Made by a program: the position numbers and the translations under genes
The notes under the pieces: generated by a model
Databases searched by the model: none
Seen by the model: the letters and a program-made list of their open reading frames with translations, nothing else
What the model was told of the DNA's origin: nothing
Assembly: GCA_023229985.1 (NCBI GenBank)
Contig: JALNYF010000004.1
Coordinates: 1 to 60,661 of the forward strand
Reading direction: 5' to 3'
Length of the DNA: 60,661 nt
From: Bacteroidales bacterium
GTDB lineage: Bacteria > Bacteroidota > Bacteroidia > Bacteroidales > WCHB1-69
Part shown: in pieces, positions 1 through 9,598 of the stretch
Position numbering within the stretch: position 1 is the first letter of the stretch
Layout: each line of letters begins with the position of its first letter

Positions 1-343
1 GTTTCCGTGTTTGAAAAACGATGTATTCAAAGAACGTAAAAACGAGGCAAAGATACATCATTTATGAGCGGAATGCAAGAATTGTTAATAACTTTTTATG
101 GCTGTTTGGCATGTAGATTAATTTATTAGTAATGAGTAGATTACGATGCTTATTTTGGTGTTGCTGATATTTTCAAACAATAAATGAAAAATCTGTAGGA
201 TTTCAATCTTTATGAGATCACACAATAAAACATTTCCATCATTATTCTACCAACATACCATTTTTCGGCGTGATTAGGCTACTCGCAATATTTAATAATC
301 GGAATGAATGATTCTCAACGGGATAATAATAGTTGGAAATCTA
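1..343. other. Intergenic region at left edge
   Basis: No gene is supported in these 343 bases. The stretch is A+T-rich and holds the 3' flank of the minus-strand alpha-2-macroglobulin gene plus, near its left end, a minus-strand promoter element for a gene outside the window. I see no convincing terminator hairpin behind the macroglobulin gene. Confidence 0.6.
48..55 (-). promoter_or_regulatory. Bacteroidetes-type -7 element reading out of the window
   Basis: On the minus strand the bases read TATCTTTG, matching the TAnnTTTG -7 consensus of the Bacteroidetes primary sigma factor. A TTG lies about 23 bases upstream, which suits the -33 element. It would drive a gene to the left of base 1 that cannot be seen here. 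Confidence 0.55.
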
Positions 344-3300
344 CTACTCCGCAATCCGAATCATTCTGCTTTGACTGTGTGCCGTAAATTCCGCCGCGTA
401 CATACATTGTATCGTGGCAAATCCACTGTTAAATGTGCCTGCCTGATTGACTAATAAAGTGTATTCAAAGACATAAGTCCCTTGTGGCAGAAAATCAAAA
501 AAGAAATTGACGGAAGCATCTTTATAGGATTCATAGTAGAATAAACCACCCTGATAGCGATAGCCGGATAGAGTCGTGAGCGGCTCAAAAGCAGCGGCAC
601 GTAGGTCTTTCAAATGCACAAACTCCATATCTCGGTCACTTTTCAAAATTAATTTGACTCGCAATTTGTCCCCTATACTTAAAGGGTGATTTCCATCTAT
701 CGCCGTCAGTACTTCTCCTCGTTCATTTATATCTACCTTATATACGGAACGTTGTATGGACAATGGCATATTTGATGAGGTAGCTTTGACGCTGTCCATG
801 TCCTGCCAAAACTGATGATAAACTGCGCCATAACTCAGCTGATTGTCGTTACGTGTTAGGGTTACCTCTGCATTTTTTTTGTTATTTTCAGAAAAATGCG
901 AAGTCATATCGCGTTTAATTGGTAATTGCCAATTATCTTGAAAAGTGAATGACTGCCCGCACATTTCAACGGTAACTCCGGAATCACTTTTTTCATTTTT
1001 TCCCGTTGTAAGTAGTAATGCACCACAAGCGTCTGCAGTGCTTCGCGTTGTGGACCAATTTTGAGTCCGTTTCTGTTGCAAAAGCCAGATTTTCATCATC
1101 TCAACCGATTCATTATCTTTTAAAATCATAGAAAACGCCTTAATCATCAAGGCTTGACGTTCAATCAATGACTCGTGCCAATAGTAACCCAATCCTTCTT
1201 TTTTCCAAAACATTCCCATCTCATCGGAATATTGCGCGCGCTTCTTTATTACACTCATTATTTGATGCGCCGTAACTATATGTGTTTCATTATTAATAGC
1301 TTGCGTCGTATCAGGGAGACTGTTGAATATACCGATTTTGTACAGTGCCAATGCCGACATGGTTTGCAGATAGATGCTGTTTTGTTTCTTTCCGTATTTT
1401 AATAGTTGTTTTTCATAAAAAGAATAAGCCTCAGTATGCACGGGAATATCTTTCAAATAAAAGCTGCGTGCATAAAGATATTGTATAATATTTGGAGTTA
1501 ACCAATTTTCATTCAAATAATTAGGATTCCGTTTCTTCATCTTTTCGTAATTGCCTTGCACCACCTTATCGATGTAATTAACGGAATTTTTTATCTTATC
1601 CCGACCGATAAAATTCCTTGAATCTCGAATGATTCCGGCTTCTTGCAAGCAACCGGCATTGAGCAGAATATATTGCGTAATGTAATCACTGCTTAATCCG
1701 CCGGGGAACCAAGCCCAGCCACCATCTTCATTTTGCGAATTTTCCAATTTTGACACCGCATCACGGATTCCTTTGCTCACCATTTTCTCATCAAATAGGG
1801 TAAAAAGATTTTGAATATTATTTTCTTCACTTTGCGCGTCATTCACCCAAGGGGTTTCCATCAAAATTGTTTGTTTAAGTTCCTCATTGATAGATAATTT
1901 TGAACGCAATGCTTCGGGTGTATTCTGCGCTGCTTCCTTAAGAAGATTCTTTAGTTCAGGTTGCTTCTTCATGATGGCGTTAGCAAGCAAATTTGAATAT
2001 AAACGATTGAAAACCTGCTCATTACATTCATAAGGGAATGTCATCAGATATGGCATCGCTAATAGCGCGTTCCAGTCGGGGTTAGGGGTAAATTCTAAAA
2101 CGCAAGATTGCATTTCCTCATTTACATCTATCGAATATTTTTTTGTTCCTTTTTTATTGATATAAAGGGGAACGCTTTCGGTGATCAACATTCGTTTTGT
2201 CAAAACCGGAATACTCTTTTCTTCGCCATCGCTATATGAAACGGCATTTTCGTCAGTCGTTATGGGTTTTGCGTTGGCGATGATTCGGTATGAAACAGCA
2301 AGGGTATTTGATGGCGCAACTATTTTAAAATCAACTGGTTGAGTCCCATTCGGTGCAATAGTAAACGGTTGTACTGCCGGCGAAGCCATGGTGGAGATAG
2401 GAATGCCGGTCTCGGTATTATAAAACTCAAGCGTAACGCTTCCTTTCATTGAATTTGCGCCGGTATTGACGATTTTAGCAGTCCATAACAAGGTATCGCG
2501 TTCATACAAAAAGCGCGGTGCATTGGGAATAATCATCAATTCTTTGCGGGTTTGCACAAATTTCTCAAATGTTCCCACTTTGGCGTCTTGTGTGTGAGCC
2601 AACCCACAACATTTCCATTTGGTTAAACTTTCGGGCATTGTGAACTCAATATCAATGATTCCATTCTCGTCAGTGCGTAAAAAAGGATAGAAGAAAGCCG
2701 TTTCCGCAAAGTTTTTACGAATCTGTATCTGCGGCTTCTGAGTGTTTACTTCTCCTTCAAGTTTACTGCCACCAGTTTCTTCAGCCAATGCGTCAAAACT
2801 ACAATCGACCGTTGTGACAGGAATATCTGCAGAATAAGTAAGATCATTAGCGAAAGCATATGAACGATAGTAATAATAATATGGATAATCATTAGTATAA
2901 ATCCACTCCGGATAGGGATTATTAACTCTTTGGAAATAACGATAATAGGAGTAACCCATAAAATATGGATAAGGCTCATGGAAATTGTAACTCATTATTC
3001 TTCGCTTCACATAATTAAAATCTATTGAAAAACTATTGATTGCCATTTCATCTAATGAAGCATCGTACATAGCGCATAATAATTCGGCGTTACGCAATAC
3101 CCCATTTTCATCTGTCAATTTAATCTTCCAAGCCTCTTTTTCTCCGGGTTGCAGTAAATCTCTGAATGTAACAAATTCAAAATTAATTTTTTTATTACTA
3201 AAAGGAATGATAACAGTGGTATAGTTCGTGTAAATATTTCCATTCTCAACGGAATAGGCATAACAATATAATGTCCCGCGCTGCTTTTCCGTAATGTTCA

Positions 3301-6232
3301 CAGGAATGGAGCATACTTCTTGGTTTAATTTACGCCATTCACTATATAATACTTCCGAGTTACTGATAATTTCAATATAAACATTGGCATTATTTCGGTA
3401 GGTCCCGACATCAAAAACAACCTTCTCCCCTACTTTTGCTTCCGACAGGTTGGACCTAACAAACAAATCCCTAAACACCGGACATTTTTTTTCTTGCGCA
3501 CCATAAATCGTGAAATAATACTCTCTTTCTACAATTTCTCCGTAACTATCTGTTGTAGTGAAAAATATATGATAACATCCGGCTTCATAATCCTCTATAT
3601 TGGGGATAGAAAAAGTAGTATTTTCGGAAGTAGTGCAACTTCCTTCTGCTTTAACCGATATAATTTCCCAATTTTTGGGATTTTCTTCACCGTGAAAAGC
3701 ATAAAAAGGGAATTGTTTTTCGACAAGCGGATTTGAATGTTGTGTAATGGCTTCGGATGGTGCAGCTATCAGGAAATGCTCAGGTGTGCGGAGACTTTCG
3801 ATTCGGTATTGAACAACAGAGGTTTGCGGTTGCCCTGACATATTAACGGTTTTCAATTCAAATTGATTCGGGGTTTCTCCTTTTTTGATAATTCCCGGCA
3901 AGTTGCACTGAATCAGCAATGATTTTTGGCTTGCCCGCACAGTAGTTTGTGCAACATGACTTTCGCCATTGGCATCGGTAACCGTTATTTCAATTTGATA
4001 ATAGTAAGCTGCAAGATGATCTTGTTGATTTTTATCCCCTTCAGCAATAAACGACAATTCAAAATTGCCTTTTTCATCTGTCAGTCCGCTTCCAGTGGCT
4101 AAAATCATCTTATCTTGAAAATTATCATAAGATAAGTATGTATATCGAAAAGGGAAATAGGTTTGGCGTGTAACGCTGTATGTGTAAGCAACATTCGGTA
4201 ACGGATAGCCGGCGAAAGCGTTTACTGCCCCCGAAATGGCTACGTTCTCCCCTATCTTATACAAGTCTGTTGGCGGATTGATTTCAATCTCAAATTGCGG
4301 ACGCTTATACTCCTCCACTCGAAAATAATGATACCGAACAGTCTCTGTGGGTTGTCGCAAAGAGGAGCATATTAGACTAAACGAGCCTGTCAAACCGTTC
4401 GCAGGAAGCTGAAAAGTGCCGGCAAAAGAGCCGTATTCGTTAGTGGTCAGCGTGTCTTTTGCAATAACTTCATAATTGGCATCTTTCAATTCAACCACAA
4501 ATCTCTGATTTTCCACCATGCACGATTCTGTCTCATCGCTGTTGTGATAAATAATTCCCTTATAATGAAGTAGTTGTCCCGGACGATAGATGGCTCTATC
4601 GGTAAATAAATTGCCGTTGTATTTTGCCAACGGACCATCCGGACAGCTAGCCCATGTGCTGAACGTAGGAAACTTATCATTCCCGTGACTCACATGGACA
4701 GAATAACCGCTTGCATTGACAACGGCTTTTCCGTTTTTGTCAGTTTTAACAGTTCTCATATAGGTGTCTATTTTCCCGCTCCTGTAATTGTTATTGAATA
4801 ATTCGATAACAGCTCCCTGAACCGGTGCGCCTGTCCTTCGATGAGTGACAATGAACTCATTCTTCTGTTGATTGGTACGAAAAGAGCAACTTAAGTCTGT
4901 CACTTGAAAAACGTGCCAAGCAATATGGATTGATTGATCGTATATGCGAACTATGGTATTGTGGAGAGGTTTGGGAGAAACAAAGAGAATGTATTCTCCA
5001 TACGGTAGCGCGGGAATGACTGCTAATGTTGTGTCAGAGCGATAGTTATTAGCCATCACCACCGAAATGGTCGTATCATAAACAATCCCTTGTCGCGAAA
5101 TAAGGACGGTTTCATCATTATCAAGATTGTAAGTATTTTTTAGGACGATTACATAAAGCTTTTTGCTACTGGATGAAGTGAGGGAAATTAATTCCGGAGC
5201 CGACGGAATCATTTGATTGATTTTAAAGTTAATAACAGTATCTTTAATCTTATTAATATTCGATTGTGCGTTAGTGGCAGCCAAAGATTCCGGAGCAAAA
5301 CGGATCGCTTTTTCATTCCATTCAACAGCTGTTATGTAATCATTTACCTGTGCGTTTTTTTGGCTTGCGCGGTAGAAATAAAAGAGTCCCAAATCCAAGC
5401 ATATGTTTTCATATCCTTTTTGTTCGAAATATTCGCTTGCCAACTGAAGAAGTGCGGCTTCATACAAGTTGCTTTTATCAGGAATAGCAATAAGATTATA
5501 GAGCTGTTGCAAACGATACAATGAAATGTCAATGATGGGTTCCGATGATTGCGTGTGCAAGTGGAAAGCAGTCAGCTTTTGCAAAACCCGCAACCAATGA
5601 TACTCAAAATTGAGAGAATCGGAGCAGACCGGTTGTAAGGCAATAAAATGTTCATTATCAGTAAAAAGCGTTCTAACATCTTGAACAAATGAAAAAGGGG
5701 ACGACGAAGTATTATTCATTAAGAACGAGCAAAAGCGAAATGCCAAGAAATCGTACAACGTAGGGCGACTATTCGTATTGTAGAGTGTATCTAACAGAAT
5801 TTTATAATCTGCAATTGGGGTTTGCTTTAAAACTTCATCGTCTTGAAGGGCAAGTTGATGATGAAATAGAATCTGTCGGTTAAGTTCGTTTTTGTCCCAC
5901 GTAAGGAGGTCGTTGGGGTCGATCATTCCGCCCGCGGTACGCCTATTAATTTTATAGGAAAAACGGTGCTTATATTGATCCAATAATTCGGCAGTTTGAT
6001 TATGCCATATCGCTTTTTCAATGGAAAGTGTCGCATTCTCAGGCAAATTCTCACAATTTTTCAGCAAAGTTTGCAGCTGCTGATAAATGGTATCAAAAGC
6101 AGGTTCTTCATCCAATTGATCTCGTTGCTTGTGAAAATCATCGAAAATATCGCGCATTTGCTGAGGCGAATGTTGGGCAATAACTGAAATACCCGACATT
6201 AATAATAAGAAACATAAAATATTTTTTTTCAT
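344..6232 (-). CDS. Alpha-2-macroglobulin family protein (MG2 and thioester domains), secreted
   Basis: The 1962-residue product begins with a clear signal peptide (MKKN, hydrophobic stretch, cleavage probably after VIAQ) and has no lipobox cysteine, so it is exported but probably not a lipoprotein. Length and order match bacterial alpha-2-macroglobulins: an N-terminal helical region, MG domains with the typical FTDRAIYRPGQ segment near residue 540, a bait-like middle, the complement-like stretch MPESLTKWK near residue 1210, and an alpha-alpha barrel region. The thioester position reads CNEQ at 1403-1406, keeping the Cys and Gln that form the bond in the CxEQ family motif. Family members trap attacking proteases in the periplasm or at the cell surface. 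The Tyr-rich segment near residues 1090-1130 is a local oddity. The gene stands 228 bases behind kdsA; a weak TATTTTG element lies in that gap. Pairing with a penicillin-binding protein gene, seen in some bacteria, is absent here. Confidence 0.88.
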   Translation of the reverse strand: MKKNILCFLLLMSGISVIAQHSPQQMRDIFDDFHKQRDQLDEEPAFDTIYQQLQTLLKNCENLPENATLSIEKAIWHNQTAELLDQYKHRFSYKINRRTAGGMIDPNDLLTWDKNELNRQILFHHQLALQDDEVLKQTPIADYKILLDTLYNTNSRPTLYDFLAFRFCSFLMNNTSSSPFSFVQDVRTLFTDNEHFIALQPVCSDSLNFEYHWLRVLQKLTAFHLHTQSSEPIIDISLYRLQQLYNLIAIPDKSNLYEAALLQLASEYFEQKGYENICLDLGLFYFYRASQKNAQVNDYITAVEWNEKAIRFAPESLAATNAQSNINKIKDTVINFKINQMIPSAPELISLTSSSSKKLYVIVLKNTYNLDNDETVLISRQGIVYDTTISVVMANNYRSDTTLAVIPALPYGEYILFVSPKPLHNTIVRIYDQSIHIAWHVFQVTDLSCSFRTNQQKNEFIVTHRRTGAPVQGAVIELFNNNYRSGKIDTYMRTVKTDKNGKAVVNASGYSVHVSHGNDKFPTFSTWASCPDGPLAKYNGNLFTDRAIYRPGQLLHYKGIIYHNSDETESCMVENQRFVVELKDANYEVIAKDTLTTNEYGSFAGTFQLPANGLTGSFSLICSSLRQPTETVRYHYFRVEEYKRPQFEIEINPPTDLYKIGENVAISGAVNAFAGYPLPNVAYTYSVTRQTYFPFRYTYLSYDNFQDKMILATGSGLTDEKGNFELSFIAEGDKNQQDHLAAYYYQIEITVTDANGESHVAQTTVRASQKSLLIQCNLPGIIKKGETPNQFELKTVNMSGQPQTSVVQYRIESLRTPEHFLIAAPSEAITQHSNPLVEKQFPFYAFHGEENPKNWEIISVKAEGSCTTSENTTFSIPNIEDYEAGCYHIFFTTTDSYGEIVEREYYFTIYGAQEKKCPVFRDLFVRSNLSEAKVGEKVVFDVGTYRNNANVYIEIISNSEVLYSEWRKLNQEVCSIPVNITEKQRGTLYCYAYSVENGNIYTNYTTVIIPFSNKKINFEFVTFRDLLQPGEKEAWKIKLTDENGVLRNAELLCAMYDASLDEMAINSFSIDFNYVKRRIMSYNFHEPYPYFMGYSYYRYFQRVNNPYPEWIYTNDYPYYYYYRSYAFANDLTYSADIPVTTVDCSFDALAEETGGSKLEGEVNTQKPQIQIRKNFAETAFFYPFLRTDENGIIDIEFTMPESLTKWKCCGLAHTQDAKVGTFEKFVQTRKELMIIPNAPRFLYERDTLLWTAKIVNTGANSMKGSVTLEFYNTETGIPISTMASPAVQPFTIAPNGTQPVDFKIVAPSNTLAVSYRIIANAKPITTDENAVSYSDGEEKSIPVLTKRMLITESVPLYINKKGTKKYSIDVNEEMQSCVLEFTPNPDWNALLAMPYLMTFPYECNEQVFNRLYSNLLANAIMKKQPELKNLLKEAAQNTPEALRSKLSINEELKQTILMETPWVNDAQSEENNIQNLFTLFDEKMVSKGIRDAVSKLENSQNEDGGWAWFPGGLSSDYITQYILLNAGCLQEAGIIRDSRNFIGRDKIKNSVNYIDKVVQGNYEKMKKRNPNYLNENWLTPNIIQYLYARSFYLKDIPVHTEAYSFYEKQLLKYGKKQNSIYLQTMSALALYKIGIFNSLPDTTQAINNETHIVTAHQIMSVIKKRAQYSDEMGMFWKKEGLGYYWHESLIERQALMIKAFSMILKDNESVEMMKIWLLQQKRTQNWSTTRSTADACGALLLTTGKNEKSDSGVTVEMCGQSFTFQDNWQLPIKRDMTSHFSENNKKNAEVTLTRNDNQLSYGAVYHQFWQDMDSVKATSSNMPLSIQRSVYKVDINERGEVLTAIDGNHPLSIGDKLRVKLILKSDRDMEFVHLKDLRAAAFEPLTTLSGYRYQGGLFYYESYKDASVNFFFDFLPQGTYVFEYTLLVNQAGTFNSGFATIQCMYAAEFTAHSQSRMIRIAE

Positions 6233-6460
6233 AAGCAGAAAGGACTTCTGTATTTATATTTTACATCAACCTTTCAGATTTTGCGAAGTCCGTTGAACAA
6301 AATTCCAAAATAATGATGCATCCTTGACGTTTGCTTAATGTTTTCTTGATCGTGCTAGTTTTTAACCGCTCTATCTATCAATTGATACTTTCAATTTTTT
6401 TTCACCTGCGGTCTAATATAAACAGAGTAAATATGAACTCTTCCCCGAAATCATCAGTCT

Positions 6461-7282
6461 CTATAAGATTGCTTTTTTGATTTTGAGTAATTTAAGCAGA
6501 AGCGGTTTTAATTCATGGAGTGGCAGCATATTGGCACCATCTGAAAGAGCTTTTGCAGGATTGGGGTGGGTTTCGATAAAAAGTCCGTCAAAGCCGACTG
6601 CGACACCCGCTTTGGCAATCGTTTCAATGAGTTCGGGGTGACCTCCCGTAACTCCTTGAGGCTGATTAGGTTGCTGTAACGAGTGGGTACAATCTAAAAC
6701 AACAGGGCAATGATTTTGTTGCATGGCTTTTACGCCGCGGAAATCCACAATAAGGTCTTGATAGCCGAAAATAGTGCCGCGTTCTGTCAGCATGACATGA
6801 TCATTTCCGCAAGCGCGGACTTTCTCAACTGCGAAACGCATTGATTCGGGGGAAAGGAACTGTCCTTTCTTAATATTCACAATTTTTCCGGTTTGCGCGG
6901 CTGCAATCAGCAGGGAGGTTTGCCGTGATAAAAAGGCAGGAATCTGGATGATATCTGCAACTTGTGCAGCTTTTACGGCTTCTTCTTCGGTGTGAATATC
7001 GGTCACAATCGGCACGTGAAAATGGTCTTTCACATCTGCCAGGATTTGCAGTGCCTCATCATCTCCAATTCCCGTAAATGACTGAAGGGAGGAGCGGTTT
7101 GCTTTTCGGTATGAGGCTTTAAAAAAATAGGGTATCGACAATTCACGACAGGTTTCAACAATCGATTCCGCTATTTCGAAAGTGATGGATCTGTTTTCCA
7201 CCACGCAAGGACCGGCAAGAAGAAAAAAGGAGTCTTTTCGATTGAGAATGTCATTATATATGGGAGAAAAATTATCCATCAT
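6461..7282 (-). CDS. kdsA: 3-deoxy-8-phosphooctulonate synthase
   Basis: KdsA condenses phosphoenolpyruvate with arabinose 5-phosphate to give Kdo 8-phosphate, the precursor of the Kdo in lipopolysaccharide. The protein is 273 residues from the chosen ATG. Family segments are all present: GPCVVEN near residue 24, KASYRKANRSS, DIHTEEEA, IPAFLSRQTSL, KKGQFLSPE, LTERGTIFGY and THSLQQPN. The KANRSS form separates it from DAHP synthases, which carry KPRTS. Cys26 in GPC suggests the metal-dependent class, because metal-free enzymes have Asn there. The open frame can be read back to a TTG at 7294, but that start would overlap the upstream stop. ATG at 7282 (or 7279) lies 8 bases after that stop and gives a normal length, so I prefer it. 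It is last in a unit with the response regulator and the CoA-transferase subunit. Confidence 0.96.
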   Translation of the reverse strand: MMDNFSPIYNDILNRKDSFFLLAGPCVVENRSITFEIAESIVETCRELSIPYFFKASYRKANRSSLQSFTGIGDDEALQILADVKDHFHVPIVTDIHTEEEAVKAAQVADIIQIPAFLSRQTSLLIAAAQTGKIVNIKKGQFLSPESMRFAVEKVRACGNDHVMLTERGTIFGYQDLIVDFRGVKAMQQNHCPVVLDCTHSLQQPNQPQGVTGGHPELIETIAKAGVAVGFDGLFIETHPNPAKALSDGANMLPLHELKPLLLKLLKIKKAIL

Positions 7283-7290
7283 ACTTATAA

Positions 7291-8469
7291 TCAATTATTT
7301 GGAATTAGAGGACGGTTTGTATAGAAGCGTACATCATCATCAGTAATGATTGAATCGCACAGGATAAGGAGTCGTTCAATAACGTTTCTCAGTTCGCGGA
7401 TATTGCCCGTCCACGGGTAGGATTGAAGTTCTTTAATGGCTTCGTCGGTAATATCGCGAGGGGGTTTTCCGGCATTATGGCTGATATCGTCTATAAAATG
7501 GCGAACTAAGAGTGAAATATCTTCGGTACGTTCGCGCAAGGGAGGAACTTGAATGACGATCACACAGAGGCGGTGATATAGGTCTTCGCGGAAGCGTTTC
7601 AACTTAATTTCTTCCTGAAGGTTTTTATTGGTTGCGGCGATAACGCGGACATTGACGGGAATATCTTTTTCGCCGCCAACACGGGTAATTTTGTTTTCTT
7701 GTAGAGCACGCAGCACTTTAGCTTGGGCTTCGAGGCTCATATCGGCGATTTCGTCAAAGAAAATAGTGCCGCCGTTAGCCAATTCAAAATCGCCTTTCTT
7801 CATTTTGATTGCAGAAGTAAAGGAGCCTTTTTCGTGACCAAACAGTTGACTTTCAATTAATTCAGAAGGAATAGCGGCGCAATTTACTTCCACGAAAGGA
7901 GCGGTAGCGCGGTCACTTTTATGGTGCAACCAGTGAGCGACCAATTCCTTTCCCACACCGCTTTCGCCCAGAATCATTACGCGGGCATCGGTATGTGCCA
8001 CCTTATCAATCAAGGATTTAATTCGATGAATGGAATTAGACTTCCCGATGATTTCATATTTTTTATCAATTTTCTTTTTCAGTGTCAGGGTTTCATTCAC
8101 CAGTTGCACTTTTTCGACTGCGTTTCTCGTACTAATCAGCAGACGGTTCATGTCAATCGGTTTCGAGATAAAATCATAAGCCCCTTTCTTGATGGCTTCA
8201 ACGACTTTATCAATGGTAGCGTGAGCAGAGATCATAATGATGGGAAAATCATAGATTTCCTTGATTTTTTCCAAGGTTTCGACGCCGTCCATTCCGGGCA
8301 TCTTCACATCTAAAAAAGCCAAGATAATTTTTTCTTCTTTGGCAACCTCTAATGCTTCTAATCCGCTACCGGCTTCACATACTTCATAATCTTCAAACTC
8401 CAATATTTCACGTAATGCCGTTCGAATGGAAGGTTCGTCATCAACAATTAATATTTTTCCCATGTGCAT
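7291..8469 (-). CDS. Sigma-54-dependent response regulator, NtrC-like, lacking a C-terminal HTH
   Basis: The 392-residue product has a receiver domain (residues 1-125; acidic pair D10-D11, phospho-acceptor Asp54 in FLDVKMPG, Lys in the SKPID loop) joined to a sigma-54 activator AAA+ domain (about 140-375). Walker A reads GESGVGKE, Walker B FFDEIADM, and the arginine-finger region FREDLYHRL is present. The loop that contacts sigma-54, usually GAFTGA, reads GSFTSA at 215-220; the key Thr218 is kept. The protein ends about 15 residues after the AAA+ lid (PWTGNIRELRN), so there is no room for the Fis-type helix-turn-helix of NtrC (about 460-480 residues). From what I recall, short forms like this occur in Bacteroidetes. 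It may activate without specific DNA binding or through a partner. Either of two Met codons (residues 1 and 3) could start it. Its stop is 8 bases before kdsA. No histidine kinase gene is nearby. Confidence 0.92.
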   Translation of the reverse strand: MHMGKILIVDDEPSIRTALREILEFEDYEVCEAGSGLEALEVAKEEKIILAFLDVKMPGMDGVETLEKIKEIYDFPIIMISAHATIDKVVEAIKKGAYDFISKPIDMNRLLISTRNAVEKVQLVNETLTLKKKIDKKYEIIGKSNSIHRIKSLIDKVAHTDARVMILGESGVGKELVAHWLHHKSDRATAPFVEVNCAAIPSELIESQLFGHEKGSFTSAIKMKKGDFELANGGTIFFDEIADMSLEAQAKVLRALQENKITRVGGEKDIPVNVRVIAATNKNLQEEIKLKRFREDLYHRLCVIVIQVPPLRERTEDISLLVRHFIDDISHNAGKPPRDITDEAIKELQSYPWTGNIRELRNVIERLLILCDSIITDDDVRFYTNRPLIPNN

Positions 8470-8499
8470 TGTGTTTGAATATTATGGTTGCAACTGTTA

Positions 8500-9147
8500 T
8501 TAAGCCTGAACCATAAAATCGACAAACAGTGCGGGAGTATGAACTTGTTCCATTGGGATCTCCCCTACTTTTACGATTTCTTTTACTTCGGCGATAACGA
8601 GATCGGCGGCAGTAGCCATTATGCAATTAAAGTTTTGAGTAGTGCCTTTATAAACGAGATTTCCGCTTTCATCGGCGATGCTTGCACCAAGTAAAGCGAC
8701 GTCGGCGCGCAATGGTTTTTCCAGAAGATATTCTTTCCCATCAATGGTCAATTTTTGTTTTCCTTCTTCGATAATGGTCCCAATGCCTGTTGGGGTTAAA
8801 ACACCGCCCAAGCCGGCACCGCCCACTCTGACTCTCTCTGCCAACGTGCCTTGTGGAACAAATTCAATGTCCAATTCTTTATTATTCAATTGTTCGATGG
8901 CACATTTATTGGAACCGATATGAGAAACAATGGCTTTTTTCACTTTTTTAGCAGCAATTAATACGCCGATTCCCTTTTCCGGATATGCTGAATCATTACA
9001 AATAACGGTTAAATCGGTAATATCGCTCTTTGAAATCTCTTCCAAAAGACGGTTGGCAGAACCGGCAGACAAGAAACCTCCTATCATAATCGTCATTCCA
9101 CTTTTAATTTTTGAGAGGGCTTCTTCAATCGAAATAATTTTTTCCAT
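8500..9147 (-). CDS. CoA-transferase subunit A (acetate/acetoacetate/butyrate type), orphan
   Basis: The 215-residue product matches the alpha subunit of two-subunit family I CoA transferases (AtoD, CtfA, ScoA): N-terminal SGMTIMIGGFLSAG, the HIGSNK segment near residue 79, GTLAERVRVGGAGLGG, and the C-terminal NFNCIMATAADLVIAEV. Length is normal for this subunit (about 215-220). These enzymes move CoA between short-chain acyl groups in fermentation. The catalytic Glu lies in the beta subunit, which is usually encoded directly downstream. Here the next gene, 30 bases on, is the response regulator, and the stretch upstream has no beta-subunit frame. The subunit must therefore find a partner encoded elsewhere, or it no longer acts as a CoA transferase. 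A good -7 element lies about 93 bases before the start. Confidence 0.9.
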   Translation of the reverse strand: MEKIISIEEALSKIKSGMTIMIGGFLSAGSANRLLEEISKSDITDLTVICNDSAYPEKGIGVLIAAKKVKKAIVSHIGSNKCAIEQLNNKELDIEFVPQGTLAERVRVGGAGLGGVLTPTGIGTIIEEGKQKLTIDGKEYLLEKPLRADVALLGASIADESGNLVYKGTTQNFNCIMATAADLVIAEVKEIVKVGEIPMEQVHTPALFVDFMVQA

Positions 9148-9239
9148 AATTTATGTGTAATTTAATTTGTTTATGTTCAACTGATAACTTTCTCGCTCTT
9201 TATGTTACGACCATACAACTTCTATGCGAAAATTCGTTG

Positions 9240-9247
9240 CAAAATTA
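9240..9247 (-). promoter_or_regulatory. -7 element for the CoA-transferase/response regulator/kdsA unit
   Basis: The minus strand reads TAATTTTG, a match to TAnnTTTG, with TTG triplets about 15 and 22 bases upstream. Transcription from here would leave an untranslated leader of roughly 85 bases before the ATG at 9147. Confidence 0.6.
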
Positions 9248-9482
9248 AATAAAACTTTTCAATAAACAAGGGCTGCGTTATTTTTTTTTATAAATAAGTA
9301 GGTGTCCCCAATAGATGCAGTATTATCAAATTTTATAGAACCCTTTAATAAATGATAAATAATTAAAAATCAATAAAATAATGATTAAAAAATGATGAAT
9401 TTATCAACCAATTTTTGTCTCTTCAGAGGCTAAAACTTGCACGATTTATTATTAATTCTTTGTAATTGGTTTGTTTTTCTTC

Positions 9483-9512
9483 TTTACTTTTTGTCTTGCT
9501 ACAAAAGGTAAA
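9483..9512. repeat. 12-bp stem hairpin with CTTGC loop
   Basis: Arms TTTACTTTTTGT (9483-9494) and ACAAAAGGTAAA (9501-9512) pair with one mismatch around the six-base loop CTTGCT. The TTTGTCTTGC core is shared with the hairpin at 9599-9630, so the two belong to one repeat type. Its T-rich and A-rich arms could also work as a terminator, but no gene ends close by. Confidence 0.65.
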
Positions 9513-9598
9513 AAAATCTATTAGTATCCGGTAAATTGAATTTATTACTGTATAGATTCAACATAAAGAAGTCTCTTCAACCCAATATGTTTTTTTCT

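Noticed and set aside
7283..7294. Upstream TTG start for kdsA
   Set aside because: It would overlap the response regulator stop and add residues without homology; the ATG at 7282 has normal spacing.
7921..8313. Antisense open frame of 130 codons over the response regulator
   Set aside because: It lies wholly within a well-supported gene on the other strand and has no recognisable domain.
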